Assembly: GCA_022563075.1 (NCBI GenBank)
Contig: JADFOC010000113.1
Span: 1-7,772 of the forward strand
DNA from: Pseudomonadota bacterium
Lineage (GTDB): Bacteria > Pseudomonadota > Gammaproteobacteria > Pseudomonadales > Pseudohongiellaceae
Reading direction: 5' to 3'
Length of the DNA stretch: 7,772 nucleotides
A model generated the notes under the pieces. The model saw nothing but the letters and a program-made list of their open reading frames with translations. It searched no databases and had not been told where the DNA came from. Position 1 is the stretch's first letter. Every line of letters begins with the position of its first letter. A program made the translations under genes and the position numbers. Positions 1-6,739 of the stretch are shown here, piece by piece.

Positions 1-404
1 GCTCCGGCGTTGTAGGTCGCGGTGTTCAGCGCCAGGATGTTAACTAGATTGACGTCGTCGATGAGCGGGGCATTCCAATGTAGTCCCGGTGGTACTATCC
101 CCTCCAACACCTTGCCAAATCGCAGTACCACGCCGCGCTCGGCGGCGTCGACGATATAGAAGCCCATGAATCCCCATATCACCGCGACCACGACGAATAA
201 ACCGGCAACTAAGCCGGCAGAGAATCTACCGCCACCGCCGGAGCCGGAGCCGGAGCCACCGCCACCAAACAGATTGTTGAATTTCTTCGTGAGGTTTTTG
301 ACGATTTCGTCGATATCAGGTGGCCCCTGGTCACGACCACGCCGGCCTCCACCACCCCAGGGGTCCTTGCCGTCTCCATTTTTTCCAGGTTCATTCCAAG
401 CCAT
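1..404 (-). CDS. hflK: HflK, N-terminal part of the SPFH/band-7 FtsH regulator (partial)
   Basis: This is the first 134 codons of HflK; the rest lies beyond the left edge. HflK and HflC form a large inner-membrane assembly facing the periplasm that encloses and modulates the FtsH protease (known for the family). The visible protein starts MAWNEPGKNG, followed by DPWGGGG and RDQGPPDIDEI, all close to the E. coli HflK N-terminus. A Gly/Ser-rich linker (residues 47-59) leads to one hydrophobic membrane segment (about 62-84). The start of the band-7 domain follows, with AERGVVLRFGK (88-98) and the PGLHW element (106-110). The ATG at 404 has a GGAG Shine-Dalgarno six bases upstream. The gene follows hflX in the same direction with a 102-base gap, the usual hflX-hflK-hflC order, so hflC is expected just outside the window. 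Identification is firm; the C-terminal half cannot be judged. Confidence 0.95.
   Translation of the reverse strand, partial: MAWNEPGKNGDGKDPWGGGGRRGRDQGPPDIDEIVKNLTKKFNNLFGGGGSGSGSGGGGRFSAGLVAGLFVVVAVIWGFMGFYIVDAAERGVVLRFGKVLEGIVPPGLHWNAPLIDDVNLVNILALNTATYNAG
240..257. repeat. Triple GGAGCC hexamer repeat inside hflK
   Basis: Three perfect tandem copies of GGAGCC lie in frame within hflK and encode the alternating Gly-Ser part of the linker before the membrane segment (residues about 50-55). Unit loss or gain would change the linker by two residues without shifting frame. Such Gly/Ser stretches are normal in HflK, so this is a minor feature. Confidence 0.7.
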
Positions 405-410
405 TAGTTT

Positions 411-414
411 CTCC
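411..414 (-). promoter_or_regulatory. Ribosome binding site of hflK
   Basis: The minus strand reads GTGGAGAAACTAATG. GGAG lies six bases before the ATG at 404, a good spacing. It fixes the hflK start and agrees with the MAWN... N-terminus typical of the family. Confidence 0.75.
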
Positions 415-506
415 ACAGCTGATTAAAGACACAGAAGATTGATTTTAGCGAATAATTGTCAATATACACAGCATTTTGAGTAGCCCTGACCACCCATGTC
501 GACTAT

Positions 507-1850
507 TTATGCCGTTTTTACTTTTTTATCCAATACGCAGCCCGCTGCCGCTCCAGGGGTAGGCTTTCGATCCAGGATGAGAATGTCAGTGCCAGCTTGA
601 CGCAGGATGCGCTCCAGATCCTGACGCGGCAGTCGCACTCGCAGCTGATAGAAACCATCATCATCGATCTGCTCATGTTCGATGAATCCCTGCGCATAGA
701 GTTTACTTCTAAGTCGAGTCTGTCGCGGTTCGATTTTTAACGTCGTCTCCACCAGCGACCCCGCTAATAATTCAGCCACCGCCTGTTGCAGTAAATCCAG
801 ACCGGCACCGGTCTTGGCGGAGACCCACACGCGTTGCGGATCGCCGTTTTCATGACGCTGAATGCGAGGCTCACAACCGGGTATCAAGTCGATCTTGTTA
901 AACACCTGTAACTGTTGCACCGATTCGGCCCCAATTTCGCTCAACACGTCATTTACTTGTCCAATAAATTCCTGATGGTCTTCATTCGAGGCATCCACTA
1001 CGTGCAGCAGCAAATTGGCAGCCGCGGTTTCTTCCAGCGTAGCCCTGAACGCTACCACCAACTGGTGCGGTAGATGCCGGATAAATCCCACGGTATCTGC
1101 CACGATTGCCGGACCATAGTTCGGTAGCTGGATGCGTCGCAGGGTTGAGTCCAGGGTAGCAAATAACTGGTCGGCTACATAGGCATCGGCGTTGGTCAGT
1201 TGATTAAATAGCGATGATTTTCCTGCGTTGGTATAGCCCACTAGCGAGACGGTGGCTATCTCGGCCCGCTGCCGCGAGCGGCGGCCTTGCTCGCGTTGGC
1301 GCCTCACCTTGGTCAGACCTTTGTTAATCGCCTTGATTCGTTGGCGGATCATGCGTTGATCGAGTTCCAGTTGTTTCTCGCCGGCACCACGTAAGCCGAT
1401 ACCACCCTTTTGTCGATCCAGATGCGTCCAGCCGCGCTTGAGTCTCGTGCTCAAATGGCTAAGCTGGGCCAATTCGACCTGTAATTTCCCTTCGTGGCTG
1501 CGCGCGCGTTGCGAAAAGATATCGAGTATTAGCCCGGTCCGATCCAACACCCGGCACTCGAGATAGCTTTCCAGATTACGTTCCTGGCTGGGAGACAGGG
1601 CATGGTTGAAGAGCACCACTTCAGCCTGGTGGGCCTGCACGGCTGCCGCAATTTCCTCCAGCTTACCGGAGCCGACAAAATGGCTCGGTGAAGGCTGCTT
1701 GCGAGAGCCGGTGATATAGGCCACCGGCATTGCTCCTGCAGAAAGGGCTAGTTCTTCGAATTCAGTCGGGTCATCTCGTTCAACTTCCGATTCGATCGAA
1801 AGATGAACAAGAATAGAAACCTCACCGATGTCTGGCCGATCAAAAAACAA
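507..1850 (-). CDS. hflX: GTPase HflX, ribosome-associated
   Basis: HflX is a cytosolic GTPase that binds the 50S subunit and splits stalled or hibernating 70S ribosomes, notably after heat stress (known for the family). The 447-residue protein has the N-terminal HflX domain (about 5-130; FNHALSPSQERNLE at 81-94, DRTGLILDIF at 103-112). A charged coiled linker (about 165-198) follows. The G domain shows G1 GYTNAGKS (205-212), G2 around TLDSTLRR (232-239), G3 DTVG (252-255), G4 NKID (318-321) and G5 SAKTG (344-348). A C-terminal domain ends in a tail somewhat longer than in E. coli (426 residues in all). The glycine-rich HflX signature at 155-165 departs from the usual GPGETQLETDR: it reads GAGEKQLELDQ. 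The start is TTG at 1850, supported by a GAGG ribosome site and by the MFFDR start, which resembles other HflX proteins. It lies 14 bases downstream of hfq, so the two are almost certainly co-transcribed. Confidence 0.97.
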   Translation of the reverse strand: MFFDRPDIGEVSILVHLSIESEVERDDPTEFEELALSAGAMPVAYITGSRKQPSPSHFVGSGKLEEIAAAVQAHQAEVVLFNHALSPSQERNLESYLECRVLDRTGLILDIFSQRARSHEGKLQVELAQLSHLSTRLKRGWTHLDRQKGGIGLRGAGEKQLELDQRMIRQRIKAINKGLTKVRRQREQGRRSRQRAEIATVSLVGYTNAGKSSLFNQLTNADAYVADQLFATLDSTLRRIQLPNYGPAIVADTVGFIRHLPHQLVVAFRATLEETAAANLLLHVVDASNEDHQEFIGQVNDVLSEIGAESVQQLQVFNKIDLIPGCEPRIQRHENGDPQRVWVSAKTGAGLDLLQQAVAELLAGSLVETTLKIEPRQTRLRSKLYAQGFIEHEQIDDDGFYQLRVRLPRQDLERILRQAGTDILILDRKPTPGAAAGCVLDKKVKTA

Positions 1851-1857
1851 TCAATAA

Positions 1858-1861
1858 CCTC
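1858..1861 (-). promoter_or_regulatory. Ribosome binding site deciding the TTG start of hflX
   Basis: The minus strand reads GTCGAGGTTATTGATTG. GAGG is seven bases upstream of the TTG at 1850. Another TTG at 1854 is out of frame. No in-frame ATG occurs near the expected N-terminus, and the first internal Met is at residue 41, within the conserved domain, so TTG is the best start. Confidence 0.7.
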
Positions 1862-1864
1862 GAC

Positions 1865-2140
1865 TTAAGCGGCATTACCTGGTTCGCCCGCCTCATCACC
1901 TTCTGCAGAATCACCTTGACCTTGCACCGGAATTTTCACCGCCCGCGAAGGAACTACAGTGGATATGGCGTGCTTATATACCATTTGGCTAACCGTGTTC
2001 TTCAACAAGATGACAAATTGATCGAATGACTCGATCTGACCTTGTAATTTAATTCCACTGACTAGGTATATGGACACGGGGATACGTTCTTTCCTAAGCA
2101 CATTCAGAAAAGGGTCTTGTAGTGTATGTCCTTTTGACAT
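1865..2140 (-). CDS. hfq: RNA chaperone Hfq
   Basis: Hfq is a hexameric Sm-like protein that pairs small RNAs with target mRNAs and affects their stability and translation (known for the family). The 91-residue product has the whole Sm core at residues 7-66: Sm1 around [20 protein letters not shown], and Sm2 [10 protein letters not shown] (55-64). Proximal-face residues Q8, D9, F42, K56 and H57 are all present. Distal-face residues Y25, I30, K31, Q52 and T61 are present, while residue 28 is Ser where E. coli has Asn. The rim patch is R16-K17-E18-R19, the RKER form. The C-terminal tail is short (25 residues), acidic ([16 protein letters not shown]) and lacks the long disordered tail of E. coli; its EPGNA end resembles Pseudomonas Hfq. 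The ATG at 2140 has a strong AAGGAG site. The gene lies 77 bases after miaA with a likely promoter of its own. Confidence 0.99.
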   Translation of the reverse strand: MSKGHTLQDPFLNVLRKERIPVSIYLVSGIKLQGQIESFDQFVILLKNTVSQMVYKHAISTVVPSRAVKIPVQGQGDSAEGDEAGEPGNAA

Positions 2141-2147
2141 TGTTTTT

Positions 2148-2153
2148 CTCCTT
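2148..2153 (-). promoter_or_regulatory. Strong ribosome binding site of hfq
   Basis: The minus strand reads AAGGAGAAAAACAATG. AAGGAG lies seven bases before the hfq ATG, the best Shine-Dalgarno match in the window, consistent with an abundant protein. In E. coli Hfq represses its own translation by binding this leader (known there); whether it does here is an inference. Confidence 0.85.
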
Positions 2154-2194
2154 ACAATCTACAATAGGAAATATCCAGCGACTGACAAATCAGA

Positions 2195-2200
2195 ATTATA
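2195..2200 (-). promoter_or_regulatory. Candidate hfq promoter, -10 TATAAT
   Basis: On the minus strand between miaA and hfq there is a perfect TATAAT, within GGTTTATAATTC. It would start transcription near 2188 and give a leader of about 48 bases before hfq. The -35 region 16-18 bases upstream is AT-rich (around TATATAGC) and does not resemble TTGACA, so this would depend on an activator, UP-like sequence or another sigma factor, or may be chance. E. coli hfq is known to have promoters within and after miaA. Confidence 0.4.
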
Positions 2201-2217
2201 AACCACTGTATAAACTG

Positions 2218-3192
2218 CTATATAGAGATGGAATGTACGTAATTCAAGACGCTAGCTATCGAACTGGCAAAAGATTTGGCCGATGCAACGTCCAAACTTT
2301 GCAGGTTTTCCCAACTACGAAGCCAGGTTAGCTGACGCTTCGCGAGTTGCCTGGTGGCAATAATACCCTTTTCTACCATGGCATCATAGTTTAAATCGCC
2401 TGCCAAATACTGCCAGACTTGCCTGTATCCTACTGATTTTATTGAGGGCAGCAGGGAATTCAATGCCTGGCATTGGTACAGAACTTCCACCTCCGCAACC
2501 AAGCCATCATGTAACATTTGTAGAAAGCGCCGCTCTATCTGATGGTGTAATACGGCACGATCCTGCGCTTGAATAGCAAAAAAATGCAAATTAAACGACA
2601 GCGAATGAGCCGAGCCGGCAACGCCGGCTTTGTCTTCGGCGTGCAGCTGGGTCATGGACTTACCCGATACCAGGAATACCTCCAAGGCACGCTGCAGGCG
2701 TTGCGGATCGTTAGGATGGATGCGCGCAGCAGACTCCGGGTCTACCTTGGCTAACTGTCGGTGTACGGCGCCCCAACCCTCGGCCTCTGCCAAGGCTTCG
2801 ATGTCAGTTCGCACCTCTGCATCGGCGCGGGGCAGGTCCGCCAAACCATCGCGTAAAACCTTGTAATAAAGCATGGTGCCACCCACCAGCAACGGTGTGT
2901 CACCGGCGGCCAATACTTCGGCTATTTGGGTCAATGCGTCGGCTCTGAATTCAGAGGCGGAATAGACTTCAGAGGGGTCTCTGATATCAATCAATCTATG
3001 GGGAGCGATTTCTAGCGTGGCCGCATCCGGTTTGCCGGTACCAATATCCATCCCGCGGTACACCTGCACCGAATCCACACTAATAATTTGAAAATTATGC
3101 CGCCGCACCAGTTCCAGTGCCATGGCCGTCTTACCCGAGGCGGTGGCACCCATTAAACAGATGACATTGGGTTTTGCCGGTGATGCGTTCAC
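2218..3192 (-). CDS. miaA: tRNA dimethylallyltransferase MiaA
   Basis: MiaA transfers a dimethylallyl group from DMAPP to the N6 of A37 in tRNAs reading UNN codons, the first step to ms2i6A (known for the family). The 324 residues are close to E. coli's 316. Visible are the P-loop GATASGKT (15-22), SVDSVQVYRGMDIGTGKP (38-55) with the substrate-binding Asp40 and Ser41, PHRLIDIRDP, GGTMLYYK (about 104-111), IHPNDPQRLQRALEV in the insertion-domain region, SVGYRQVWQYL, and the tRNA-binding ATRQLAKRQLTWLR near the C-terminus. The start is GTG at 3192; the Shine-Dalgarno is weak (AGAAAG placed too close), and no ATG lies in frame upstream near the expected N-terminus. The gene follows mutL by 42 bases and precedes hfq, as in E. 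coli. No key motif is missing. Confidence 0.98.
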   Translation of the reverse strand: MNASPAKPNVICLMGATASGKTAMALELVRRHNFQIISVDSVQVYRGMDIGTGKPDAATLEIAPHRLIDIRDPSEVYSASEFRADALTQIAEVLAAGDTPLLVGGTMLYYKVLRDGLADLPRADAEVRTDIEALAEAEGWGAVHRQLAKVDPESAARIHPNDPQRLQRALEVFLVSGKSMTQLHAEDKAGVAGSAHSLSFNLHFFAIQAQDRAVLHHQIERRFLQMLHDGLVAEVEVLYQCQALNSLLPSIKSVGYRQVWQYLAGDLNYDAMVEKGIIATRQLAKRQLTWLRSWENLQSLDVASAKSFASSIASVLNYVHSISI

Positions 3193-3234
3193 ACTTTCTA
3201 TTTGCTGCGTTGGAATGAAGACGAATTAGCGGGA

Positions 3235-5058
3235 TTACTGGCCACGAAGAAACAATTTATCCAGCTCATTCAGACTCTGAAATACCCAGGTGGGCCGACC
3301 GTGATTGCACTGACCACTGCGCTCGGTGGCTTCCATGTCTCGCAGTAGCGCGTTCATCTCGGGAATAGTCAACTGGCGATTGGCGCGCACCGAAGAGTGA
3401 CATGCCATGGTCGAAAGCAGTTCATCCTGGTGCGCTTGTATTCGATCGCTGCTGCCAAACTCCAACACGTCTGATAACACATCCCGAACCAATTGCTCGA
3501 TGTTGGCCTCGCGCAAGATCGAGGGTATTTGCCTGACTATGATGGATTCATCTGCCACTCGCTCCAATTCAATGCCGATTGCTAACAAGGCCTGTTGTTG
3601 CGATTCGGCACAGTCGGCCTCGGTTCGACTCACCGCAATTGACAGCGGCACCAACAAAGGCTGCATTTTTAACTCTTCGTTTCGGCAAGCCTGCTTCATG
3701 CGCTCGTAGGTGATGCGTTCATGCGCCGCATGCATGTCGACCATAATCATGCCATCTTTGTTCTGCGCCAGGATATAGATGCCATGCAGTTGCGCGATGG
3801 CGTATCCCAAGGGCGGTACTTCTGCGTCATCGGCGTTTAACTTGGCATAGGCTGCCAGGTGATTCTGGATTTGCCTAGCCCCTGGTTGAAATCCACGGCT
3901 CCCCCCCACGTAGGCCGGAGTCGATGGCTCCGCCAATGATAAATTACTTTGTCGATCTTCGAGCTGGCTGCTTGAGCCATACGCCGCACCTGGCGTATTC
4001 AATGCACCAGCTGCCTGATCGGCGTCGTGCGCAGCCAGTTGCTCAGTGGGGGTCACCTCGGCGAGCGCCTTGTGCAGGGAACTGAACAAGAAATCATGTA
4101 CCAGGCGGCTGTCACGAAACCTCACCTCATGTTTGGTCGGATGCACATTGACATCCACCGCGGAAGGTGCGAGTTCGAGATAGAGCACATAGGCTGGATG
4201 CCGCCCATGAAACAACACATCTCGATAGGCCTGCCTGACCGCATGGGTAACTAACTTGTCGCGAATGATTCTGCCATTCACGTAGAAGTATTGCAGGTCT
4301 GCCTGAGACCGAGAAAAAGTGGGCAGACTCACCCATCCCCAAAGCCTCAACCCCGGCCCTTCCAGATCCACAAAGATTGAGTTTTCGATGAATGCAGGTC
4401 CGCAAACCAGACCGACTCTACGTTGTTTTTCCTGGTGGGATTTTGCTGGCTGTAATCTGTGGATGACTCGTTGATTGTGCTGCAAAGAAAACTGCACATC
4501 GAAGCGACTGAGGGCCATGCGTTTAACGATCTCGTCGATGCGGCCAAACTCGGTTTTTTCGGTCTTCAGGAATTTTTTGCGTGCCGGGGTATTGAAAAAG
4601 AGATCTCGCACCTCAACACTGGTCCCGCGCGCATGCGCGGCAGGAGCCAGGCTGGCCTGCAACTCCTGCCCCTGTATCTCCACTTTCCAGGCGCTGTCTG
4701 CGGCATCATCCGCAGATTTTGAAACCATGCTCAAACGGGAAACTGAACTAATACTGGCCAGGGCTTCACCGCGAAAACCCAGGCTTTCGATGTTCTCCAG
4801 GTCTTCCAGACTGGCTATTTTGCTGGTGGTGTGCCGGCTCAATGCCAGCACCAAATCCTCTTTGTGAATACCCACTCCATCGTCCTTGACCCGCAGTAAT
4901 TTTAGGCCGCCCAGCTCGATATCGATATCCAGTTTACTGGCGCCGGCATCGAGACTGTTTTCCAACAGTTCTTTAACGACCGAGGCGGGGCGCTCGACAA
5001 CTTCACCGGCGGCAATCTGATTGGCAAGGCGCTGACTGAGGCGGCTGATTCGGTTCAT
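3235..5058 (-). CDS. mutL: DNA mismatch repair protein MutL, endonuclease-type C-terminus
   Basis: MutL links MutS mismatch recognition to strand incision. The N-terminal GHKL ATPase region (about 1-335) has [20 protein letters not shown] with the catalytic Glu30, Asn34, DDGVGI (59-64), RHTTSK (75-80), GFRGEAL (94-100), YVNGR (259-263) and [13 protein letters not shown] (302-314). A variable Ala/Ser-rich linker (about 335-415) leads to the dimerisation domain. That domain carries [12 protein letters not shown] (441-452), a form of the DQHA(X)2E(X)4E endonuclease motif with Met for Gln, plus ACHSSVRA (552-559) and QCNHGRP (583-589). These metal-site motifs are absent from E. coli MutL but present in Pseudomonas-type MutL, so this protein probably nicks DNA itself rather than through MutH. 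QPLLVP (466-471) lies where B. subtilis MutL has its clamp-binding motif. Length is 607 (E. coli 615). The ATG at 5058 fits the family start but has no clear Shine-Dalgarno. A G7 run sits in the linker. Confidence 0.98.
   Translation of the reverse strand: MNRISRLSQRLANQIAAGEVVERPASVVKELLENSLDAGASKLDIDIELGGLKLLRVKDDGVGIHKEDLVLALSRHTTSKIASLEDLENIESLGFRGEALASISSVSRLSMVSKSADDAADSAWKVEIQGQELQASLAPAAHARGTSVEVRDLFFNTPARKKFLKTEKTEFGRIDEIVKRMALSRFDVQFSLQHNQRVIHRLQPAKSHQEKQRRVGLVCGPAFIENSIFVDLEGPGLRLWGWVSLPTFSRSQADLQYFYVNGRIIRDKLVTHAVRQAYRDVLFHGRHPAYVLYLELAPSAVDVNVHPTKHEVRFRDSRLVHDFLFSSLHKALAEVTPTEQLAAHDADQAAGALNTPGAAYGSSSQLEDRQSNLSLAEPSTPAYVGGSRGFQPGARQIQNHLAAYAKLNADDAEVPPLGYAIAQLHGIYILAQNKDGMIMVDMHAAHERITYERMKQACRNEELKMQPLLVPLSIAVSRTEADCAESQQQALLAIGIELERVADESIIVRQIPSILREANIEQLVRDVLSDVLEFGSSDRIQAHQDELLSTMACHSSVRANRQLTIPEMNALLRDMEATERSGQCNHGRPTWVFQSLNELDKLFLRGQ
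3901..3907. repeat. Seven-base C/G homopolymer in the mutL linker
   Basis: Seven consecutive C on the plus strand (G7 in the coding strand) encode the Val-Gly-Gly of the linker near residues 384-386 of MutL. A one-base slip would cut off the whole C-terminal endonuclease and dimerisation domain. The frame is intact here. Confidence 0.8.
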
Positions 5059-5091
5059 GCAGGAAAAAATACTAAGACAAGATCAAGGGGC

Positions 5092-5100
5092 ATTGTAGCA
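5092..5100 (-). promoter_or_regulatory. Candidate mutL promoter with extended -10
   Basis: In the 126-base gap upstream of mutL the minus strand has TGCTACAAT: a TACAAT -10 directly preceded by the TGn extension. The -35 region 16 bases upstream (TTTTAA) matches TTGACA at only three positions, which an extended -10 can tolerate. Predicted transcription start is near 5085, giving a leader of about 27 bases. It would let mutL-miaA be transcribed apart from amiB. Untested prediction. Confidence 0.4.
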
Positions 5101-5184
5101 TCATCAGCGCCAATTAAAATCGTAACTGCTGCGTGGAATCTGCACCACCGCGGCGCTAAAAACACGCGCGCTATTTAGCCTATT

Positions 5185-6708
5185 TCAACTCGGTGGAATC
5201 TTAAGTACCTGGCCAACCCTAATATGGTCGCCAGCGATGTTGTTGGCTTGGCGAAGATTGGCGAGGCTGATGCGATAGCGCTCGGCTATTTCTGACAGAG
5301 TTTCTCCACGACGAATGGTATGTTCAGACGCGGCAATTTGCACGCCGCCGGGAATAGTCAGAACCTGTCCGATGTGAATCGTATTGGAAAGAAGATTGTT
5401 ACTCGCTTTTAGCTCAGCAAGCGACACCGCAAAACGTTGGGCTATTACCGAAAGGCTGTCGCCGCGTTTTACCATGTAGGTGCCAGGCACGATGCCGTTT
5501 TCTTTTTGCCAGGCGATTAAGGTGCCTGCCGGAGGTGCATCGTAGAAGTAATTCATCAGGCCTTGCACGATGGCATTAGCCAATTGCTCCTGGTATCTGC
5601 GGGAGGCAAGCTGGCGCGCTTCACCTGGATTGGACAAATAACCGGTTTCAATCAGTAGTGATGGAATATCCGGCGAGCGCAACTCCCATAGGTTACCGGC
5701 CTGTACCTTGTCGCGGCGCAAGCGGGCAACGCCATCGAGAGAGGCCAGAATATCGGTACCAAGATTGACGCTCTGCTCGATACTCCAGGACATGGACAAA
5801 TCCAATAATGTCAAAGCCAGGTCATCATCTACATTGGCAATTCGAGTGTCGCCTGCACTCCCCCCTAGCAGATCGGCACGATTTTCCTGCTGAGCGATAC
5901 GACGCGCATTTTCCCGGTCGGCCGTTTCCCCGGAAAGGGCATAGATGGTTACGCCCTGAGCGGCCCGTCCAGGGTATGAATCGGCATGTATGGAGAGATA
6001 GATATCGACACGATTCTCTCTCCCGATTTTCGGTCGGTCCTCCAACTCCACGGTATAGTCGCCGTCTCGAATCATTATCGGTTGGTACCCGGGGATGGCA
6101 TTCAAGCGATTTCGAATCGCTCGGGAGATGGCCAGGGTGATGTCTTTCTCCATGATGCGGCGGTCATGGCTAAGCGCACCCGGGTCCTCGCCACCATGGC
6201 CAGCGACCACCGCCACCAGGATATCGCGCCGGTCATCTTGCTGGCTCGCTGGTTGCGTAAGCGCAGTGGTGCGCGCGGTACTCATCGGGTTAGCCACCGA
6301 GTCGAACAGATCGACCACCAATCTGTCTCTGAATTCACCATTGGCACCCAGGGTAAAACTGGACAACTCGACTTTTTCCGATAGATCCAACACCACGCGA
6401 AGAATACTGTTGTCCCGCAGCGCGGACCGCATGCCACTGATCGGGCTGTCGCTGAAATCCAATCCGGCAAAGTCACCGACGAAAGAGGAGTCGGTGATAT
6501 CGATAACGACCCGGTCCGGATTCGCCAGCGTGAACAGGTTATATTCCACGCTCTCGCTCAGATCGAAAACCAGGCGCGTATGATCGGGGGCACGCCACAC
6601 TCTCACCGCTTCGATGTCTGCGGCCAGCAGCGGCATGGTCACTACCATCAACAGCGAGCCCGTTAATAAAGCAAGGGCAGATCGATTTGCTGGGTTACTC
6701 GAATGCAT
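5185..6708 (-). CDS. amiB: N-acetylmuramoyl-L-alanine amidase AmiB with AMIN domain and two LysM repeats
   Basis: This periplasmic zinc amidase cuts the bond between N-acetylmuramic acid and L-Ala in peptidoglycan, splitting the septum at division (known for the AmiA/B/C family). The 507 residues begin with a Sec signal peptide (hydrophobic about 11-29, likely cut near LLAA at 27-30; no twin arginine). An AMIN domain (about 32-137), which targets septal peptidoglycan, comes next, then a linker. The Amidase_3 domain (about 162-388) has AGHGGEDPGA with zinc ligand His171, Glu187 in IMEKDI, His241 in SIHAD, and the catalytic Glu354 in LLIETGYLSN. The stretch at about 275-315 corresponds to the autoinhibitory helix region released by EnvC/NlpD-type activators. 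Two LysM repeats follow (about 410-454 and 463-505); E. coli AmiB (445 residues) has one. It starts 31 bases after tsaE with a poor ribosome site. The AmiB name rests on locus and LysM content; AmiC is the alternative label. Confidence 0.95.
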   Translation of the reverse strand: MHSSNPANRSALALLTGSLLMVVTMPLLAADIEAVRVWRAPDHTRLVFDLSESVEYNLFTLANPDRVVIDITDSSFVGDFAGLDFSDSPISGMRSALRDNSILRVVLDLSEKVELSSFTLGANGEFRDRLVVDLFDSVANPMSTARTTALTQPASQQDDRRDILVAVVAGHGGEDPGALSHDRRIMEKDITLAISRAIRNRLNAIPGYQPIMIRDGDYTVELEDRPKIGRENRVDIYLSIHADSYPGRAAQGVTIYALSGETADRENARRIAQQENRADLLGGSAGDTRIANVDDDLALTLLDLSMSWSIEQSVNLGTDILASLDGVARLRRDKVQAGNLWELRSPDIPSLLIETGYLSNPGEARQLASRRYQEQLANAIVQGLMNYFYDAPPAGTLIAWQKENGIVPGTYMVKRGDSLSVIAQRFAVSLAELKASNNLLSNTIHIGQVLTIPGGVQIAASEHTIRRGETLSEIAERYRISLANLRQANNIAGDHIRVGQVLKIPPS

Positions 6709-6739
6709 AGCTATTGGTTAATGACATAGTCCACGTTGT

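Noticed and set aside
166..426. Plus-strand proline-rich open frame opposite hflK
   Set aside because: The proline runs are simply the complement of the HflK Gly/Ser linker codons; no ribosome site or family match.
457..462. Perfect TTGACA on the minus strand between hflX and hflK as a promoter -35
   Set aside because: No acceptable -10 lies 16-18 bases downstream (best is AATCTT); the TAAAAT nearby is only 9 bases away. Probably chance in AT-rich DNA.
2122..2331. Plus-strand open frame spanning the hfq start and the miaA 3' end
   Set aside because: It is antisense to two firmly identified genes, with no ribosome site or recognisable product.
4027..4867. Several overlapping plus-strand open frames inside mutL
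   Set aside because: All are shadows of the mutL codons in other frames; none shows a family motif.
5155..5179. Inverted repeat GCTAAA / TTTAGC just after amiB as a terminator
   Set aside because: The stem is only six, mostly AT, base pairs with a 13-base loop and is not followed by a T-run.
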